Assembly: GCA_902538915.1 (NCBI GenBank) | Contig: CACBGZ010000003.1 | Span: 1 to 64,000 of the forward strand | DNA from: an uncultured Pelagibacteraceae bacterium | GTDB taxonomy: Bacteria > Pseudomonadota > Alphaproteobacteria > Pelagibacterales > Pelagibacteraceae | Direction of reading: 5' to 3' | DNA: 64,000 bases | In this document: piece by piece, positions 16,706-25,725 of the stretch | How positions within the stretch are numbered: position 1 is the first letter of the stretch | Layout: every line of letters begins with the position of its first letter | The notes under the pieces: generated by a model | Told to the model about the DNA's origin: nothing | The model's database searches: none | Seen by the model: the letters and a program-made list of their open reading frames with translations, nothing else | Position numbers and translations under genes: made by a program

Positions 16706-17926
16706 ATGTCCTCTGAAAAATTTATAAGAAATAAAACAGCATTGATTACTTTAATTGCAGCTAGTCTAGTTGTGCTCATTTCTTTAGGTGTAAGACAAAC
16801 ATTTGGAATGTTTTTTATGGACTTTAGAGATGATTTAGGAATCTCTTTAACCCAATCTGGATTATCAATTGGCCTTCAAATGTTAATGTGGGGAATGACA
16901 GGACCTATTTTTGGTGTAATCGCAGATAAGTATGGTGGTCATAAAGCAATTTCTCTAGCATTCATCTTTTTTATTGCTGGAGTTTATTTTTTGTATGCTG
17001 GGCCAAATACAGGAATTTTTTTTCAAATTGATCTTGGCATTTTAGTTGGCATAGGTCTTGGAGGTACTGCCATAAGCATTCCAATGTCGGTTGTAGGTAA
17101 GCATTTTCCTCTGTCTAACAGAACTATTGCAATGAGTATCGTCACTGCTGTTGGATCATTTGGATATTTTTTATCTCCTATATTAACGGAGTACTCTTTA
17201 ACCGAGAATGGTTGGCAAAATACTTTAGTTGCATTTATGATTACTCTAGCTATAGGTTTTGCTATATCATTTTTTGTTAGATCTCCATCATTAACCGAAA
17301 CAATTGAACAACCTAATACTCAAACCACTCTTGAGGCAATCAAAGAGGCCTTAGGCACTAAAAGTTATTTGCTTTTAGTTTCAGGTTTTTTTGTATGTGG
17401 TTTTCATATAACTTTAGTTGGAACTCACGTTCCAACATACGTAATAGACAGAGGATTAGAAAGCTGGACAGCAGCAGCGATTTTATCTCTAATAGGTTTA
17501 TTTAATATATTTGGATCTTTAACCAGCGGTTATCTTTCAACAATCATGAGTAAAAAAATAATACTAAGCACAATTTATGCTTTAAGAGGTCTTACAATTA
17601 TATTTTTTATATTTTTACCAGCTAGCAATATTAATTCATTCATATTTGGAGCAAGTTTTGGGTTCTTATGGCTTTCAACTGTTCCAGCAACAAGTGGAAT
17701 AGTTGCCCATATGTTTGGTACGAAATATTTAGGTCTCTTATATGGATTTGTTTTTTTAAGCCATCAAATTGGATCATTTTTTGGTGCTTTCTTAGGGGGT
17801 CTGTTTCATGATCTTTATGGGTCATATGATTACGCGTGGTATTTAGCAATTGCTTTATCTATTTTTGCAGCAATAATTCATCTACCTATTAAAGAACAAC
17901 CAGTCTTAAGATTGAAAACAGAATAA
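16706..17926 (+). CDS. Major facilitator superfamily transporter
   Basis: A 406-residue protein with about 12 hydrophobic segments in two halves. GVIADKYGGHKA at the loop between helices 2 and 3 is the MFS motif A. The RQTFGMFFMDFRDDLGISLT opening is typical of the monocarboxylate/oxalate-formate-like (OFA/MCT) branch. The substrate is unknown. It is packed between metC (8 bases upstream) and pabB (TTG start 2 bases downstream), so it is likely part of the same transcript. Confidence 0.88.
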   Translation: MSSEKFIRNKTALITLIAASLVVLISLGVRQTFGMFFMDFRDDLGISLTQSGLSIGLQMLMWGMTGPIFGVIADKYGGHKAISLAFIFFIAGVYFLYAGPNTGIFFQIDLGILVGIGLGGTAISIPMSVVGKHFPLSNRTIAMSIVTAVGSFGYFLSPILTEYSLTENGWQNTLVAFMITLAIGFAISFFVRSPSLTETIEQPNTQTTLEAIKEALGTKSYLLLVSGFFVCGFHITLVGTHVPTYVIDRGLESWTAAAILSLIGLFNIFGSLTSGYLSTIMSKKIILSTIYALRGLTIIFFIFLPASNINSFIFGASFGFLWLSTVPATSGIVAHMFGTKYLGLLYGFVFLSHQIGSFFGAFLGGLFHDLYGSYDYAWYLAIALSIFAAIIHLPIKEQPVLRLKTE

Positions 17927-17927
17927 A

Positions 17928-19079
17928 TTGAATATAACAAAGCAATTATCAGAGATACATCAATCGGGAGTACCTTATATTATTTACAAATCCCAAAAAG
18001 GATTTGATCTTTATACTGATTTTTCAAAAAAAATTATTTTGAATAACAAAAATATTAAGAGTTTTTTAAGTAAAAAAAATAAAAAAAAATTAAAAAATAC
18101 CGATCTATTTATTGGTTTTTTTGGATATGAGTTGTTGAATAATCTGATTAACATCAAGGTCCCAAAACAAAAAAATTTAAATTTTCCAAAAGGAATTTTT
18201 TATAAACCAGAAAAAAAAATTAAATTAAGTAATAATTTTAAATATCCAAAAAAAAACTTTGTTGCTGGAAATTTTCAAATTAATATGAATAAAAAAAATT
18301 ATACGAGAATATTCAGTAAATTTAAAAAAAAAATTAAAAGAGGTGAAACCTATCAAATTAAGATTTGCACCAAATATAAGACCAAATCAAAAATCAATCC
18401 CTTAGATTTTTTTTCAAGATTATCTAATAGCAATTTAGCACCAGAGGCTTTCATGATTAAAGATAACAATTACTCAATAATTAGCTGTTCTCCTGAGAAT
18501 TTAATTACAAAAAAAGGTGTCGATATATCAACAAAACCAATAGCTGGGACTGTGAAAAAAACAAAAAATTTAAATAAATTAAAAGCGTTAAAATATTTTA
18601 GAAAAAATCTAAAAGAGACCAAGGAACACAATATGATAGTTGATATGGAAAGAAATGATTTATCGAGAATCTGTAAAGTAGGCTCTGTAAAATTATCTAA
18701 ACAAAAAATTGTCGAAGAATACAAAGATCTCTTTCATTATGTTAGTTTGATTAAAGGAAAACTAAAAAAAAATATCAACAACTTTGATATAATTAAAGCA
18801 ATGATGCCAGGTGGTTCAGTTATAGGGTGTCCAAAGATAAATACGCTTAATCTTTTAAATAATCAGGAAAAAGAAAATAGGAATATTTATACAGGTAGTT
18901 TTGGCTATATAAAATTCAATGGTGATATGAGATTTAATATAATTATACGTTCAATTCTAAATTTTAAAAATATATCTGAAATTTCAGTTGCTTCAGGTGT
19001 TGTCGTCGATAGTAATGTCAATCATGAGTTTAATGAGAATTTTCTTAAAGCTAAAGCCTTAATAGATTTATTTAAATGA
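17928..19079 (+). CDS. pabB: Aminodeoxychorismate synthase component I
   Basis: Chorismate-binding enzyme that with PabA converts chorismate and glutamine to 4-amino-4-deoxychorismate for folate. Signature segments are RGETYQIKIC, SCSPENLI, KPIAGTVKK, EHNMIVDMERNDLSRIC, MMPGGSVIGCPK and NIYTGSFGYI. At 383 residues it is a short form with a reduced N-terminal half, rich in lysine. The start is TTG; no ATG in frame occurs near the start. It overlaps pabA by four bases (ATGA), a coupled junction. Confidence 0.9.
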   Translation: MNITKQLSEIHQSGVPYIIYKSQKGFDLYTDFSKKIILNNKNIKSFLSKKNKKKLKNTDLFIGFFGYELLNNLINIKVPKQKNLNFPKGIFYKPEKKIKLSNNFKYPKKNFVAGNFQINMNKKNYTRIFSKFKKKIKRGETYQIKICTKYKTKSKINPLDFFSRLSNSNLAPEAFMIKDNNYSIISCSPENLITKKGVDISTKPIAGTVKKTKNLNKLKALKYFRKNLKETKEHNMIVDMERNDLSRICKVGSVKLSKQKIVEEYKDLFHYVSLIKGKLKKNINNFDIIKAMMPGGSVIGCPKINTLNLLNNQEKENRNIYTGSFGYIKFNGDMRFNIIIRSILNFKNISEISVASGVVVDSNVNHEFNENFLKAKALIDLFK

Positions 19080-19633
19080 TTTACGTAATTGATCATAACG
19101 ACTCCTTTACTCATAATGTAGTTCATCAATTTGCTTTGTTTGATAAAGTTGAATATGATAACTATGATAAAATTAACGAAAATAAAATTAAGCAAGCATC
19201 TACAATAATTTTTTCACCCGGACCAGGTAATCCTAAAAATTATCCAATCACTTCACAAATTTATAAAAAATATAAAGGTAAAAAGAAAATCATAGGGATT
19301 TGTTTAGGATTTCAACATATTCTATTTTGTGAGGGTGCAAAAATTATCGAACAAAAAAAAATTTATCATGGATTTCAATCAAATATAAAAGTAATCACTA
19401 ATAATTCTTTATTCAACAAAGGAAAAATATTTAAAGTTGGCAGGTATCATTCTTTAAAATTAAAAGAACCTTTCAAATCCAATAATTTTGAGATAACTAT
19501 GAGATGTTTAAATTCAAAAGTTGCAATGGCATTTGAAAATAAAAAGGAAAAAATATATGGATTTCAGTTTCATCCAGAATCTTTTTTAACTATAAATGGT
19601 AACTTACTTATTAAAAAAATCTTATCAGCTTAA
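19076..19633 (+). CDS. pabA: Aminodeoxychorismate synthase, glutamine amidotransferase component
   Basis: Class I glutamine amidotransferase of 185 residues that supplies ammonia to PabB. The nucleophile is in GICLGFQH (about C78) and the histidine-glutamate pair in YGFQFHPESF. SPGPGNPKNYP is the oxyanion loop motif. Anthranilate synthase TrpG is a close relative, but direct linkage with pabB and a class IV aminotransferase gene identifies the folate pathway. It overlaps pabB by four bases and pabC by 38 bases. Confidence 0.9.
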   Translation: MIYVIDHNDSFTHNVVHQFALFDKVEYDNYDKINENKIKQASTIIFSPGPGNPKNYPITSQIYKKYKGKKKIIGICLGFQHILFCEGAKIIEQKKIYHGFQSNIKVITNNSLFNKGKIFKVGRYHSLKLKEPFKSNNFEITMRCLNSKVAMAFENKKEKIYGFQFHPESFLTINGNLLIKKILSA

Positions 19634-20369
19634 AGACTTAAAACAAATAGAATTTCAAGATCTTTGGGGGGATCATGGAATCTTCACAACGATGTGGATT
19701 TTTGGCAAACCAGCAAAAATTTTATTTTTTGATAATCATTTAAAAAATTTAATTTTATCATTGAAAAAATATCAAATAAAAAAGAAATCATTAGAGTCAG
19801 ATATTTTAGAAATAATTAATAGAAATTTATCTAAAAAAAAGAAATACAATCATCTATTGAGAATTGCTGTAAATAAGAAAATTATTTCAATTTCTTTAAG
19901 GAAAAGAGTTAAACCAAAATTAAATTTTAATTTGAAGTTAGTAAAATTAAAAAGAGAAAAACCAGAATTTAAAAACCTTAAATACAAAAAAATATTATCT
20001 TATCTCTCTAAAATGGATAACTCTCAATCAGATATTGCATTAGTATTTAATAAGAAATTATTAGAAACTGGAACCTCAAATTTATTATTTGTTAAAGATC
20101 AAAATTTTTTTACTCCCAAAAAGGATTATTATGAGGGAAATACTTATAAATTTTTCAAAACAAAAATAAAAAAGATTTTTAAGAAAGATATTTTGCTTAA
20201 AGAGTTAAAAAATTATGATGAAATATTATTGATAGGTTCTGGAAAAGGTGTTGCTTCAGTTAGAACTATAAATGAGCTTAGATGGAAAAGAAAAAACCTG
20301 AAAAAATTTAAGCTTCTATCAAAGCAATATGATGCAGTTATAAATAAATGCAATTATTATAGATTTTAA
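19596..20369 (+). CDS. pabC: Aminotransferase class IV, probable 4-amino-4-deoxychorismate lyase
   Basis: PLP enzyme of 257 residues that removes pyruvate to give para-aminobenzoate. FDNHLKNL near residue 43, the lysine-containing KNLKYKKIL (PLP lysine position), ETGTSNLLFVKD and GSGKGVASVRTI are class IV features. The fold is shared with branched-chain and D-amino acid aminotransferases; its place after pabB and pabA makes PabC most likely. The ATG at 19596 overlaps the pabA end by 38 bases; no other nearby start fits better. The protein is exceptionally lysine-rich. Confidence 0.8.
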   Translation: MVTYLLKKSYQLKDLKQIEFQDLWGDHGIFTTMWIFGKPAKILFFDNHLKNLILSLKKYQIKKKSLESDILEIINRNLSKKKKYNHLLRIAVNKKIISISLRKRVKPKLNFNLKLVKLKREKPEFKNLKYKKILSYLSKMDNSQSDIALVFNKKLLETGTSNLLFVKDQNFFTPKKDYYEGNTYKFFKTKIKKIFKKDILLKELKNYDEILLIGSGKGVASVRTINELRWKRKNLKKFKLLSKQYDAVINKCNYYRF

Positions 20370-20372
20370 TAT

Positions 20373-20771
20373 ATGAAAGATCCAAACAATCCCTGTTTAT
20401 TTTGTGATGTAAAAAAAACTGGAATTGTTTATGAAAATAAGTTGGCATACGCAAGTTATGATTCATATCCAGTTTCAGAACACCATTGTTTGATTATACC
20501 CAAAAGACACATAAAGGATTATTTTGAATTATCTAATGATGAATTGGTTGCGTGCAATGAACTTATAAAAATTGTTAAAAAAGAAATAACCAATAAAGAT
20601 CCATTAGTTAAAGGATTTAATCTAGGCACAAATATAGGAATTGTATCTGGTCAATCTATTTTACATTGTCATTTTCATTTGATTCCCCGAAGAGAAGGAG
20701 ATGTTGACAATCCTCAGGGTGGAGTAAGATCTGTTTTTCCAAACAAACAACATTATAAAAGAAATAATTAG
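20373..20771 (+). CDS. HIT-family (histidine triad) protein
   Basis: Nucleotide hydrolase/transferase fold of 132 residues. The histidine triad is LHCHFHLIPRR at about residues 105-115. CLFCDVKK near the start may bind metal. GIVSGQSILHCH is the catalytic loop. Substrates of bacterial HIT proteins are typically adenosine phosphoramidates or dinucleotides. The gene is three bases after pabC and probably the last of the metC-MFS-pabBAC transcript. Confidence 0.9.
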   Translation: MKDPNNPCLFCDVKKTGIVYENKLAYASYDSYPVSEHHCLIIPKRHIKDYFELSNDELVACNELIKIVKKEITNKDPLVKGFNLGTNIGIVSGQSILHCHFHLIPRREGDVDNPQGGVRSVFPNKQHYKRNN

Positions 20772-20789
20772 GCTGTTATAAAAGACAAA

Positions 20790-20818
20790 TTGACCTCAGT
20801 TTGAGGTTGAACTATAAA
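20790..20818 (+). promoter_or_regulatory. Promoter of aprMBA with an internal palindrome
   Basis: TTGACC (20790-20795), a 17-base spacer and TATAAA (20813-20818) form a good sigma-70-type promoter 55 bases before aprM. ACCTCA (20793-20798) and TGAGGT (20802-20807) make a 6-bp inverted repeat spanning the -35 box and the spacer, where a repressor or activator dimer could bind. Confidence 0.5.
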
Positions 20819-20872
20819 TTCAACTAGATATAAAAACTTTAAAACTAATTCAAAATTTAACAAAAGGCGGAA

Positions 20873-21667
20873 ATGTTAAGTAATAATCCATTTTCAATTT
20901 TATCAGAAACTATCTCACCATTTGCAATGCAATCTTTTATTATTGCAATGGTTTTGTTGATTGCAATTGGAACTATTATTCAAATGATACATCATAAAAA
21001 TTTGACTTATTTTTTTAATAACGCAAAAAAAGCAAAACTTTCTGCAACAAAAAAATTAGGTGTTGGAGAAAAAGTATCTGTTATTACAAAAACAACATTA
21101 GTTGATATTGGTACAACTTCTGAATTAGGTTTTGGCAAAAGAAGACTTGCGCATGTTTTAGGAATGTATGGAACAATTTTATTTTGGGTTTCTTCTGCCA
21201 TTTTAGTTTTTTGTTACACAGGTGCTGATAAACCAAGTTCTCAAACTTGGTCAATGATTTGGCATGCTGGAGCCATATTAACATGTTTAGGTGGATATTG
21301 GTTTTGGTTTTTTTTAAGAGTTGATGTATCGGCAGAAGCTCATCCTTGGTACAGAATTATTAAAGCTGATTTATTTGTTTTAGCATTACTTGCATGTTCA
21401 ACTTTTGGGTTAGCATGGTCATTCACTCAATTTAATGGGCAAATAGGTTTATCTTATTTATTTTTAACTTTATTTGTGGCATCAAACTTAATTTTATTTG
21501 GTGGTGTTTATTGGTCAAAATTTGCGCACATGTTTTATAAACCTGGAGCTGCTATTCAAAAAAACTTAGCAGAGGCAGATGGTTCTAGGGACAATCTACC
21601 TCCACCAGCTGATGCTCCTGAACAATTTGGCCTGGGTATAAAAAGAGAAGAGCCAAAACATTATTAA
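20873..21667 (+). CDS. aprM: APS reductase membrane anchor AprM
   Basis: A 264-residue integral membrane protein with about six hydrophobic segments, directly before aprB and aprA. Position and size match AprM, the proposed quinone-interacting membrane anchor of adenylylsulfate reductase in proteobacteria that oxidise sulfite. Histidines in HVLGMYG, IWHAGA and KFAHMFYKPG are candidates for haem or quinone contacts, but I cannot prove that. A soluble tail follows the last helix (residues about 222-264, rich in Pro/Asp). AAAGGCGG just upstream is a moderate ribosome binding site. Confidence 0.8.
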   Translation: MLSNNPFSILSETISPFAMQSFIIAMVLLIAIGTIIQMIHHKNLTYFFNNAKKAKLSATKKLGVGEKVSVITKTTLVDIGTTSELGFGKRRLAHVLGMYGTILFWVSSAILVFCYTGADKPSSQTWSMIWHAGAILTCLGGYWFWFFLRVDVSAEAHPWYRIIKADLFVLALLACSTFGLAWSFTQFNGQIGLSYLFLTLFVASNLILFGGVYWSKFAHMFYKPGAAIQKNLAEADGSRDNLPPPADAPEQFGLGIKREEPKHY

Positions 21668-21700
21668 TATGATATTAGAATAAGGAGAAAAATATAAATT

Positions 21701-22171
21701 ATGTCAACTTTTGTATACATGACAAGATGCGATGGCTGTGGACATTGCGTAGATATATGTCCGTCAGACATCATGCATATTGATGAAAATATTCGAAGAG
21801 CGAAAAACATTGAACCAAATTTTTGTTGGGAATGTTACTCTTGTGTCAAGGCATGTCCAAATCATGCTATCGATGTAAGAGGGTATGCTGATTTCGCCCC
21901 AATGGGTCACAGCGTTAGAGTTAGAAGAGAAGAGGAAAAAGGAACCATCTCTTGGAAAATTAAATTTAGAAATGGAACAGAGAAAAATTTTGTTTCACCA
22001 ATAACAACTAAGCCATGGGGAAAATTTATACCTAAGCTTGCTGAAGGTGATACGCCTAATCAGGGAGAAATTAACTCACAGAGACTATATAGTGAGCCAG
22101 AGGGTTTAAATACCAATAAAGAATTACCGTCAGTTCCAAAAGAATCTTTCAAAAAAGGTGTCTACTATTAA
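21701..22171 (+). CDS. aprB: Adenylylsulfate reductase, beta (ferredoxin-like) subunit
   Basis: Electron-transfer subunit of APS reductase, 156 residues. Two [4Fe-4S] cluster motifs are CDGCGHCVDICP (about residues 10-21) and CWECYSCVKACP (about 47-58). The C-terminal half (from about residue 75) is the arm that wraps AprA. In sulfur oxidisers the enzyme runs in reverse: sulfite plus AMP gives APS. AAGGAG at 21682 stands 14 bases ahead of the ATG. It overlaps aprA by one base (TAATG). Confidence 0.95.
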   Translation: MSTFVYMTRCDGCGHCVDICPSDIMHIDENIRRAKNIEPNFCWECYSCVKACPNHAIDVRGYADFAPMGHSVRVRREEEKGTISWKIKFRNGTEKNFVSPITTKPWGKFIPKLAEGDTPNQGEINSQRLYSEPEGLNTNKELPSVPKESFKKGVYY

Positions 22172-24030
22172 TGGCTAAGCATAAAACACACTACGAGGAA
22201 TGTGATGTATTAGTTGTTGGTGGTGGAATGGCTGGTACAGGAGCAACATTTGAAGCCAGGCATTGGGGAAGAGATTTAAAAATTGTTTGTGTTGAAAAAG
22301 CAAACATTGATCGAAGTGGTGCTGTCGCACAAGGTTTATATGCAATTAATTGTTACATGGGAATGCAATGGGATGAAAATCAACCTGAGGACCATGTCAG
22401 ATATGCTAGAAATGATTTAATGGGAATGGTAAGGGAGGATTTAGGTTATGACATGGCTCGTCATGTAGACTCAACTGTTCACATGTTTGACGAGTGGGGT
22501 CTACCAATGATGAAAAATGAAAAAACTGGCAGATATCTTAGAGAAGGTAAATGGCAAATAATGATTCATGGTGAAAGTTATAAACCAATTGTTGCTGAGG
22601 CAGCAAAAAAATCTGCTGATAAAATTTATAACAGAATAATGGTTACACATTTGTTAATGGACGAGTCTAAAGAAAATAGAATTGGTGGTGCAGTTGGTTT
22701 TAATATGAGAACAGGTGATTTCCATGTGTTTAGAGCAAAAGCAGTTATCGTTGCTGCAGGTGGTGCATCACATATTTTCAAGCCAAGAGCTGTAGGTGAA
22801 GGGATGGGAAGAACTTGGTATGCACCATGGAGTAATGGATCTGCATATGCCCTACCTATTGCTGCAGGTGCTAAGATGACTCAAATGGAAAATAGGATTG
22901 TGTTGTGCAGATTTAAAGACGGGTATGGACCCGTTGGAGCATATTTTTTACATTTAAAAACATATACACAAAATGCTAATGGAGAAAACTACGAGAAAAA
23001 ATGGTATGATCAAACTAAAGAATTAGTAGGGGAGTATATTGATCATCATCCAACTCCAACTTGTTTAAGAAACCACGCATTTATCCAAGAGGTAGCTGCA
23101 GGTGGTGGACCGATCCACATGGTTACTAAAGAAGCTTTTCAGGACCCACATTTAGAAACAGTTGGATGGGAGAACTTTTTAGGAATGACAGTTGGTCAAG
23201 CTGTTGTTTGGGCATCACAAAATATTGATCCAAAATATACAAATCCAGAGCTGACTACGTCTGAACCTTACGTAATGGGTTCTCATGCCACATGTTCTGG
23301 AGCATGGGTAAGTGGACCTGAAGATCTTTCTCCTCCAGAATATTTTTGGGGTTATAATAGAATGTTAACTATTGATGGACTTTTTGGTGCGGGAGATACA
23401 GTTGGTGGTAGTGCTCATAAATTTTCATCAGGATCATTTACTGAAGGAAGATTAGCGGCTAAAGCAGCAGTCAAATATATAGAGGATAAAAAAGCTGAGG
23501 GAATCAAAGTGTCTGATAATCAATGTGAAAATTTTAAGACTGCAGTATACAAACCCTTGGAAACTTTTACCGTTGCTCAAAATGAGATTACAGGTGGTAC
23601 AGTATCTCCAAGTTACATATCGCCAATTCAAGGTCTACAAAGACTGCAAAAAATCATGGATGAATATGTAGGTGGAATTACATCAAATTACATGACCAAT
23701 GGTAATTTACTAAAAAAAGCATTAGAACTTTTAGATTGGCTTCAAGAGGACTTAGAAAAAGTAGGTGCAGAAGATTATCATCAATTAATGAGAGCTTGGG
23801 AGTTAAAACATAGAGCCCTAACCTCTCAATGTGTAACAGAACATACCTTGTTTAGAGAAGAAACACGTTGGCCAGGCTATTATTATAGGGGTGATCATAT
23901 GAAATTAGATGATGAAAACTGGCATTGTTTAACTGTTTCAAGGAGAGATCCTAAGACTGGTAAATTTACTTTAGAAAAGGTTCCTGTTTATCACATTGTC
24001 GATGAAAAAGAGAAAAAGAAGGCCTCTTAA
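22171..24030 (+). CDS. aprA: Adenylylsulfate reductase, alpha (FAD) subunit
   Basis: Flavoprotein of 619 residues that carries the catalytic site of APS reductase. The FAD fingerprint is VVGGGMAGTGATFEARHWG at about residues 15-33, followed by the acidic CVEK end of the second strand. RSGAVAQGLYAINCYMG and GRTWYAPWSNGSAYALPI are AprA-type segments, and GLFGAGDTVGGSAHKFSSGS is the C-terminal FAD loop. With aprB and aprM it would oxidise sulfite released by sulfonate degradation; sat, needed for the next step, is not in the window. The stop codon lies inside an AT-rich hairpin. Confidence 0.96.
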   Translation: MAKHKTHYEECDVLVVGGGMAGTGATFEARHWGRDLKIVCVEKANIDRSGAVAQGLYAINCYMGMQWDENQPEDHVRYARNDLMGMVREDLGYDMARHVDSTVHMFDEWGLPMMKNEKTGRYLREGKWQIMIHGESYKPIVAEAAKKSADKIYNRIMVTHLLMDESKENRIGGAVGFNMRTGDFHVFRAKAVIVAAGGASHIFKPRAVGEGMGRTWYAPWSNGSAYALPIAAGAKMTQMENRIVLCRFKDGYGPVGAYFLHLKTYTQNANGENYEKKWYDQTKELVGEYIDHHPTPTCLRNHAFIQEVAAGGGPIHMVTKEAFQDPHLETVGWENFLGMTVGQAVVWASQNIDPKYTNPELTTSEPYVMGSHATCSGAWVSGPEDLSPPEYFWGYNRMLTIDGLFGAGDTVGGSAHKFSSGSFTEGRLAAKAAVKYIEDKKAEGIKVSDNQCENFKTAVYKPLETFTVAQNEITGGTVSPSYISPIQGLQRLQKIMDEYVGGITSNYMTNGNLLKKALELLDWLQEDLEKVGAEDYHQLMRAWELKHRALTSQCVTEHTLFREETRWPGYYYRGDHMKLDDENWHCLTVSRRDPKTGKFTLEKVPVYHIVDEKEKKKAS

Positions 24031-24047
24031 TTAAACTTTTTAATTAA
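24027..24047 (+). other. AT-only hairpin spanning the aprA stop codon
   Basis: TTAATTAAA (24027-24035) and TTTAATTAA (24039-24047) are a perfect 9-bp inverted repeat with a 3-base loop. It contains the aprA stop and ends five bases before the next ATG. The all-AT stem is weak; it could modulate readthrough or mRNA decay between aprA and the downstream gene, or be chance in AT-rich DNA. Confidence 0.35.
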
Positions 24048-24052
24048 AATTC

Positions 24053-24403
24053 ATGGACTTATTAGCTAAATCTGATGAAGAAATTTTTGCAATTGGTAAA
24101 CCATTTTGGGAGAACTTAGTTAAATCCTCAAATCTTAAGGATTATGGAAGCTTTACAAGAGATTTTTCAACACAAATGTTATTTGGTGCTAATGAGGTAG
24201 AATTGGGCAAGCAATGGGCAAATAATGAACTAATCACCAACTTAAATGAAACTTATGAGCCTTTCGGCACTTTAAGAAGGGGAGATCACATTACAGTTCT
24301 TATTAAACAAACCAATAAGAAGATCCCTGGTGAATTTTTAGGAAGAATGGTTCTAGGTGTTGAGGATGGTCAGGTCAAGGTCTTTGGAGCAACAATCTAT
24401 TAA
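24053..24403 (+). CDS. Unrecognised 116-residue protein in the apr block
   Basis: Soluble protein with no membrane segment, 22 bases after aprA on the same strand. It has SDEEIFAIGKPFWENLVKSS near the start, then KDYGSFTRDFSTQML, and a C-terminal part rich in predicted beta strands (RRGDHITVLIKQT, GEFLGRMVLGVEDGQVKVFG). The alpha-then-beta order suggests a small ligand-binding fold such as SnoaL/cystatin-like, but that is a guess. It contains no cysteine and no metal motif. Its place between aprA and tauE implies a role in sulfite handling. Confidence 0.7.
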   Translation: MDLLAKSDEEIFAIGKPFWENLVKSSNLKDYGSFTRDFSTQMLFGANEVELGKQWANNELITNLNETYEPFGTLRRGDHITVLIKQTNKKIPGEFLGRMVLGVEDGQVKVFGATIY

Positions 24404-24467
24404 AAAATTTTATTTAAACTCAATTATAGTTTGACAATTTTTACTCTGGGTGTAATTAGAAATACAG

Positions 24468-24602
24468 ATGAACTTTCCAAAAATAAAAATTCCTCAAAAA
24501 ATCACAGAAAATAAATCAACTTTTATTAAAACTGGAATTTTTTCAGCTATAGCTGCTTGTTGGAGTGTTATCTTAATAGGAACTTTTATAACTTTTAAAT
24601 AG
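24468..24602 (+). CDS. Small single-helix membrane protein, 44 residues
   Basis: A 45-codon frame from ATG to TAG. The product starts MNFPKIKIPQKITENKS and has one hydrophobic helix (about residues 20-42, TGIFSAIAACWSVILIGTF). TTGACA at 24431-24436 with TAATTA at 24453-24458 (16-base spacer) could be a promoter directly ahead. It lies between the 116-residue gene and tauE. Proteins this size beside transporters can be accessory subunits; the function here is unknown. Confidence 0.5.
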   Translation: MNFPKIKIPQKITENKSTFIKTGIFSAIAACWSVILIGTFITFK

Positions 24603-24630
24603 AACATATAAAAGTTTTTATTTTTTTTAG

Positions 24631-25725
24631 ATGGAAGTTTTTTTACCAATAGCACAAGTCTTTATTAATCCAGTTGAAATTCTTTTGTTAAGTGCAATCG
24701 TTGGTGTTCTTTCTGGTCTTTTTGGTGTCGGAGGTGGTTTTTTAATGACACCTTTTTTAATCTTTATGGGTGTCCCCCCAGCTTATGCTGTAGCTAATGA
24801 GGCAAATAATATATTGGCAACTTCTGTGTCCGGATCAACTACGCACTATCTAAAAAATACTTTGGATTATAAAATGGGTTTTATAATTGTAATCGGTGGA
24901 ACCATTGGCACTATATTGGGTATTTTTACTTTCACCTATTTCAAGGACATTGGAAAAATAGATACAGTCATTTCTTTGGCATACATGTACATCTTAGCAA
25001 TAATTGGAACTTTAATGTTGGTGGAAAGTCTTGGAGAGATAGATAAAGCCAAGAAGAATATTGTTGAGAAGAAAAAATTACATGTGCATTACTGGATACA
25101 TGGGCTTCCATTTAGGATGAGATTTCCAAAATCAAAATTATATGAAAGTATATTTACACCTATAATAATTGGATTATTAGTTGGCTTTATAGCAGCAATA
25201 ATGGGAATAGGAGGTGCATTTATTTTAGTTCCAGCGATGATTTATATCATTAAGATGCCAACAAAATTGGTGCCTGGAACTTCTCTATTTGTAACTATTT
25301 TTGTTAGTGTAATAGTTACATTTCTTCACTCAATAAATTATGGTTCAATAGATTTAATGCTTGTATTGTTGTTGGTTGTGGGATCAATAGTAGGAGTTCA
25401 GGTTGGTCAGAAAATTGGTGAACAAATTGATAGCTCTGGGTTAAAAGCTTTATTAGCAATTTTATTATTAATTGTTGGGATAGTTATTGCTTATGATACT
25501 TTTTTTGCTGAGGAAATACAAAAAGAAATAAGCTCTATTAGCTCCCAGGATCTAAACTTTTTTTCAAAATTTATAAAAGAGTTTTCAAATGATATGCCGT
25601 TTTTCTATGGTTTATTTTCGATCTTGTTTGCTGTCATCTTGGGGATTGCTGCAGCTTTTATTAGGAGATCAGTCTCAAATTTTAGAAAAAAATATTTTAA
25701 CAAAAGTATTAAGCAGTCTAAATAA
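24631..25725 (+). CDS. tauE: TauE/SafE-family membrane protein (putative sulfite exporter)
   Basis: A 364-residue transporter of the TauE/SafE/TSUP family with about nine hydrophobic segments. The two family repeats begin GVLSGLFGVGGGFLMTP (about residue 25) and VGFIAAIMGIGGAFILVP (about 187). Members export sulfite or sulfoacetate during taurine degradation. Placement after aprBA and near suyAB and xsc makes sulfite the best guess. The N-terminal segment is long for the family. The end overlaps the convergent YeiH-like gene by eight bases. Confidence 0.85.
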   Translation: MEVFLPIAQVFINPVEILLLSAIVGVLSGLFGVGGGFLMTPFLIFMGVPPAYAVANEANNILATSVSGSTTHYLKNTLDYKMGFIIVIGGTIGTILGIFTFTYFKDIGKIDTVISLAYMYILAIIGTLMLVESLGEIDKAKKNIVEKKKLHVHYWIHGLPFRMRFPKSKLYESIFTPIIIGLLVGFIAAIMGIGGAFILVPAMIYIIKMPTKLVPGTSLFVTIFVSVIVTFLHSINYGSIDLMLVLLLVVGSIVGVQVGQKIGEQIDSSGLKALLAILLLIVGIVIAYDTFFAEEIQKEISSISSQDLNFFSKFIKEFSNDMPFFYGLFSILFAVILGIAAAFIRRSVSNFRKKYFNKSIKQSK

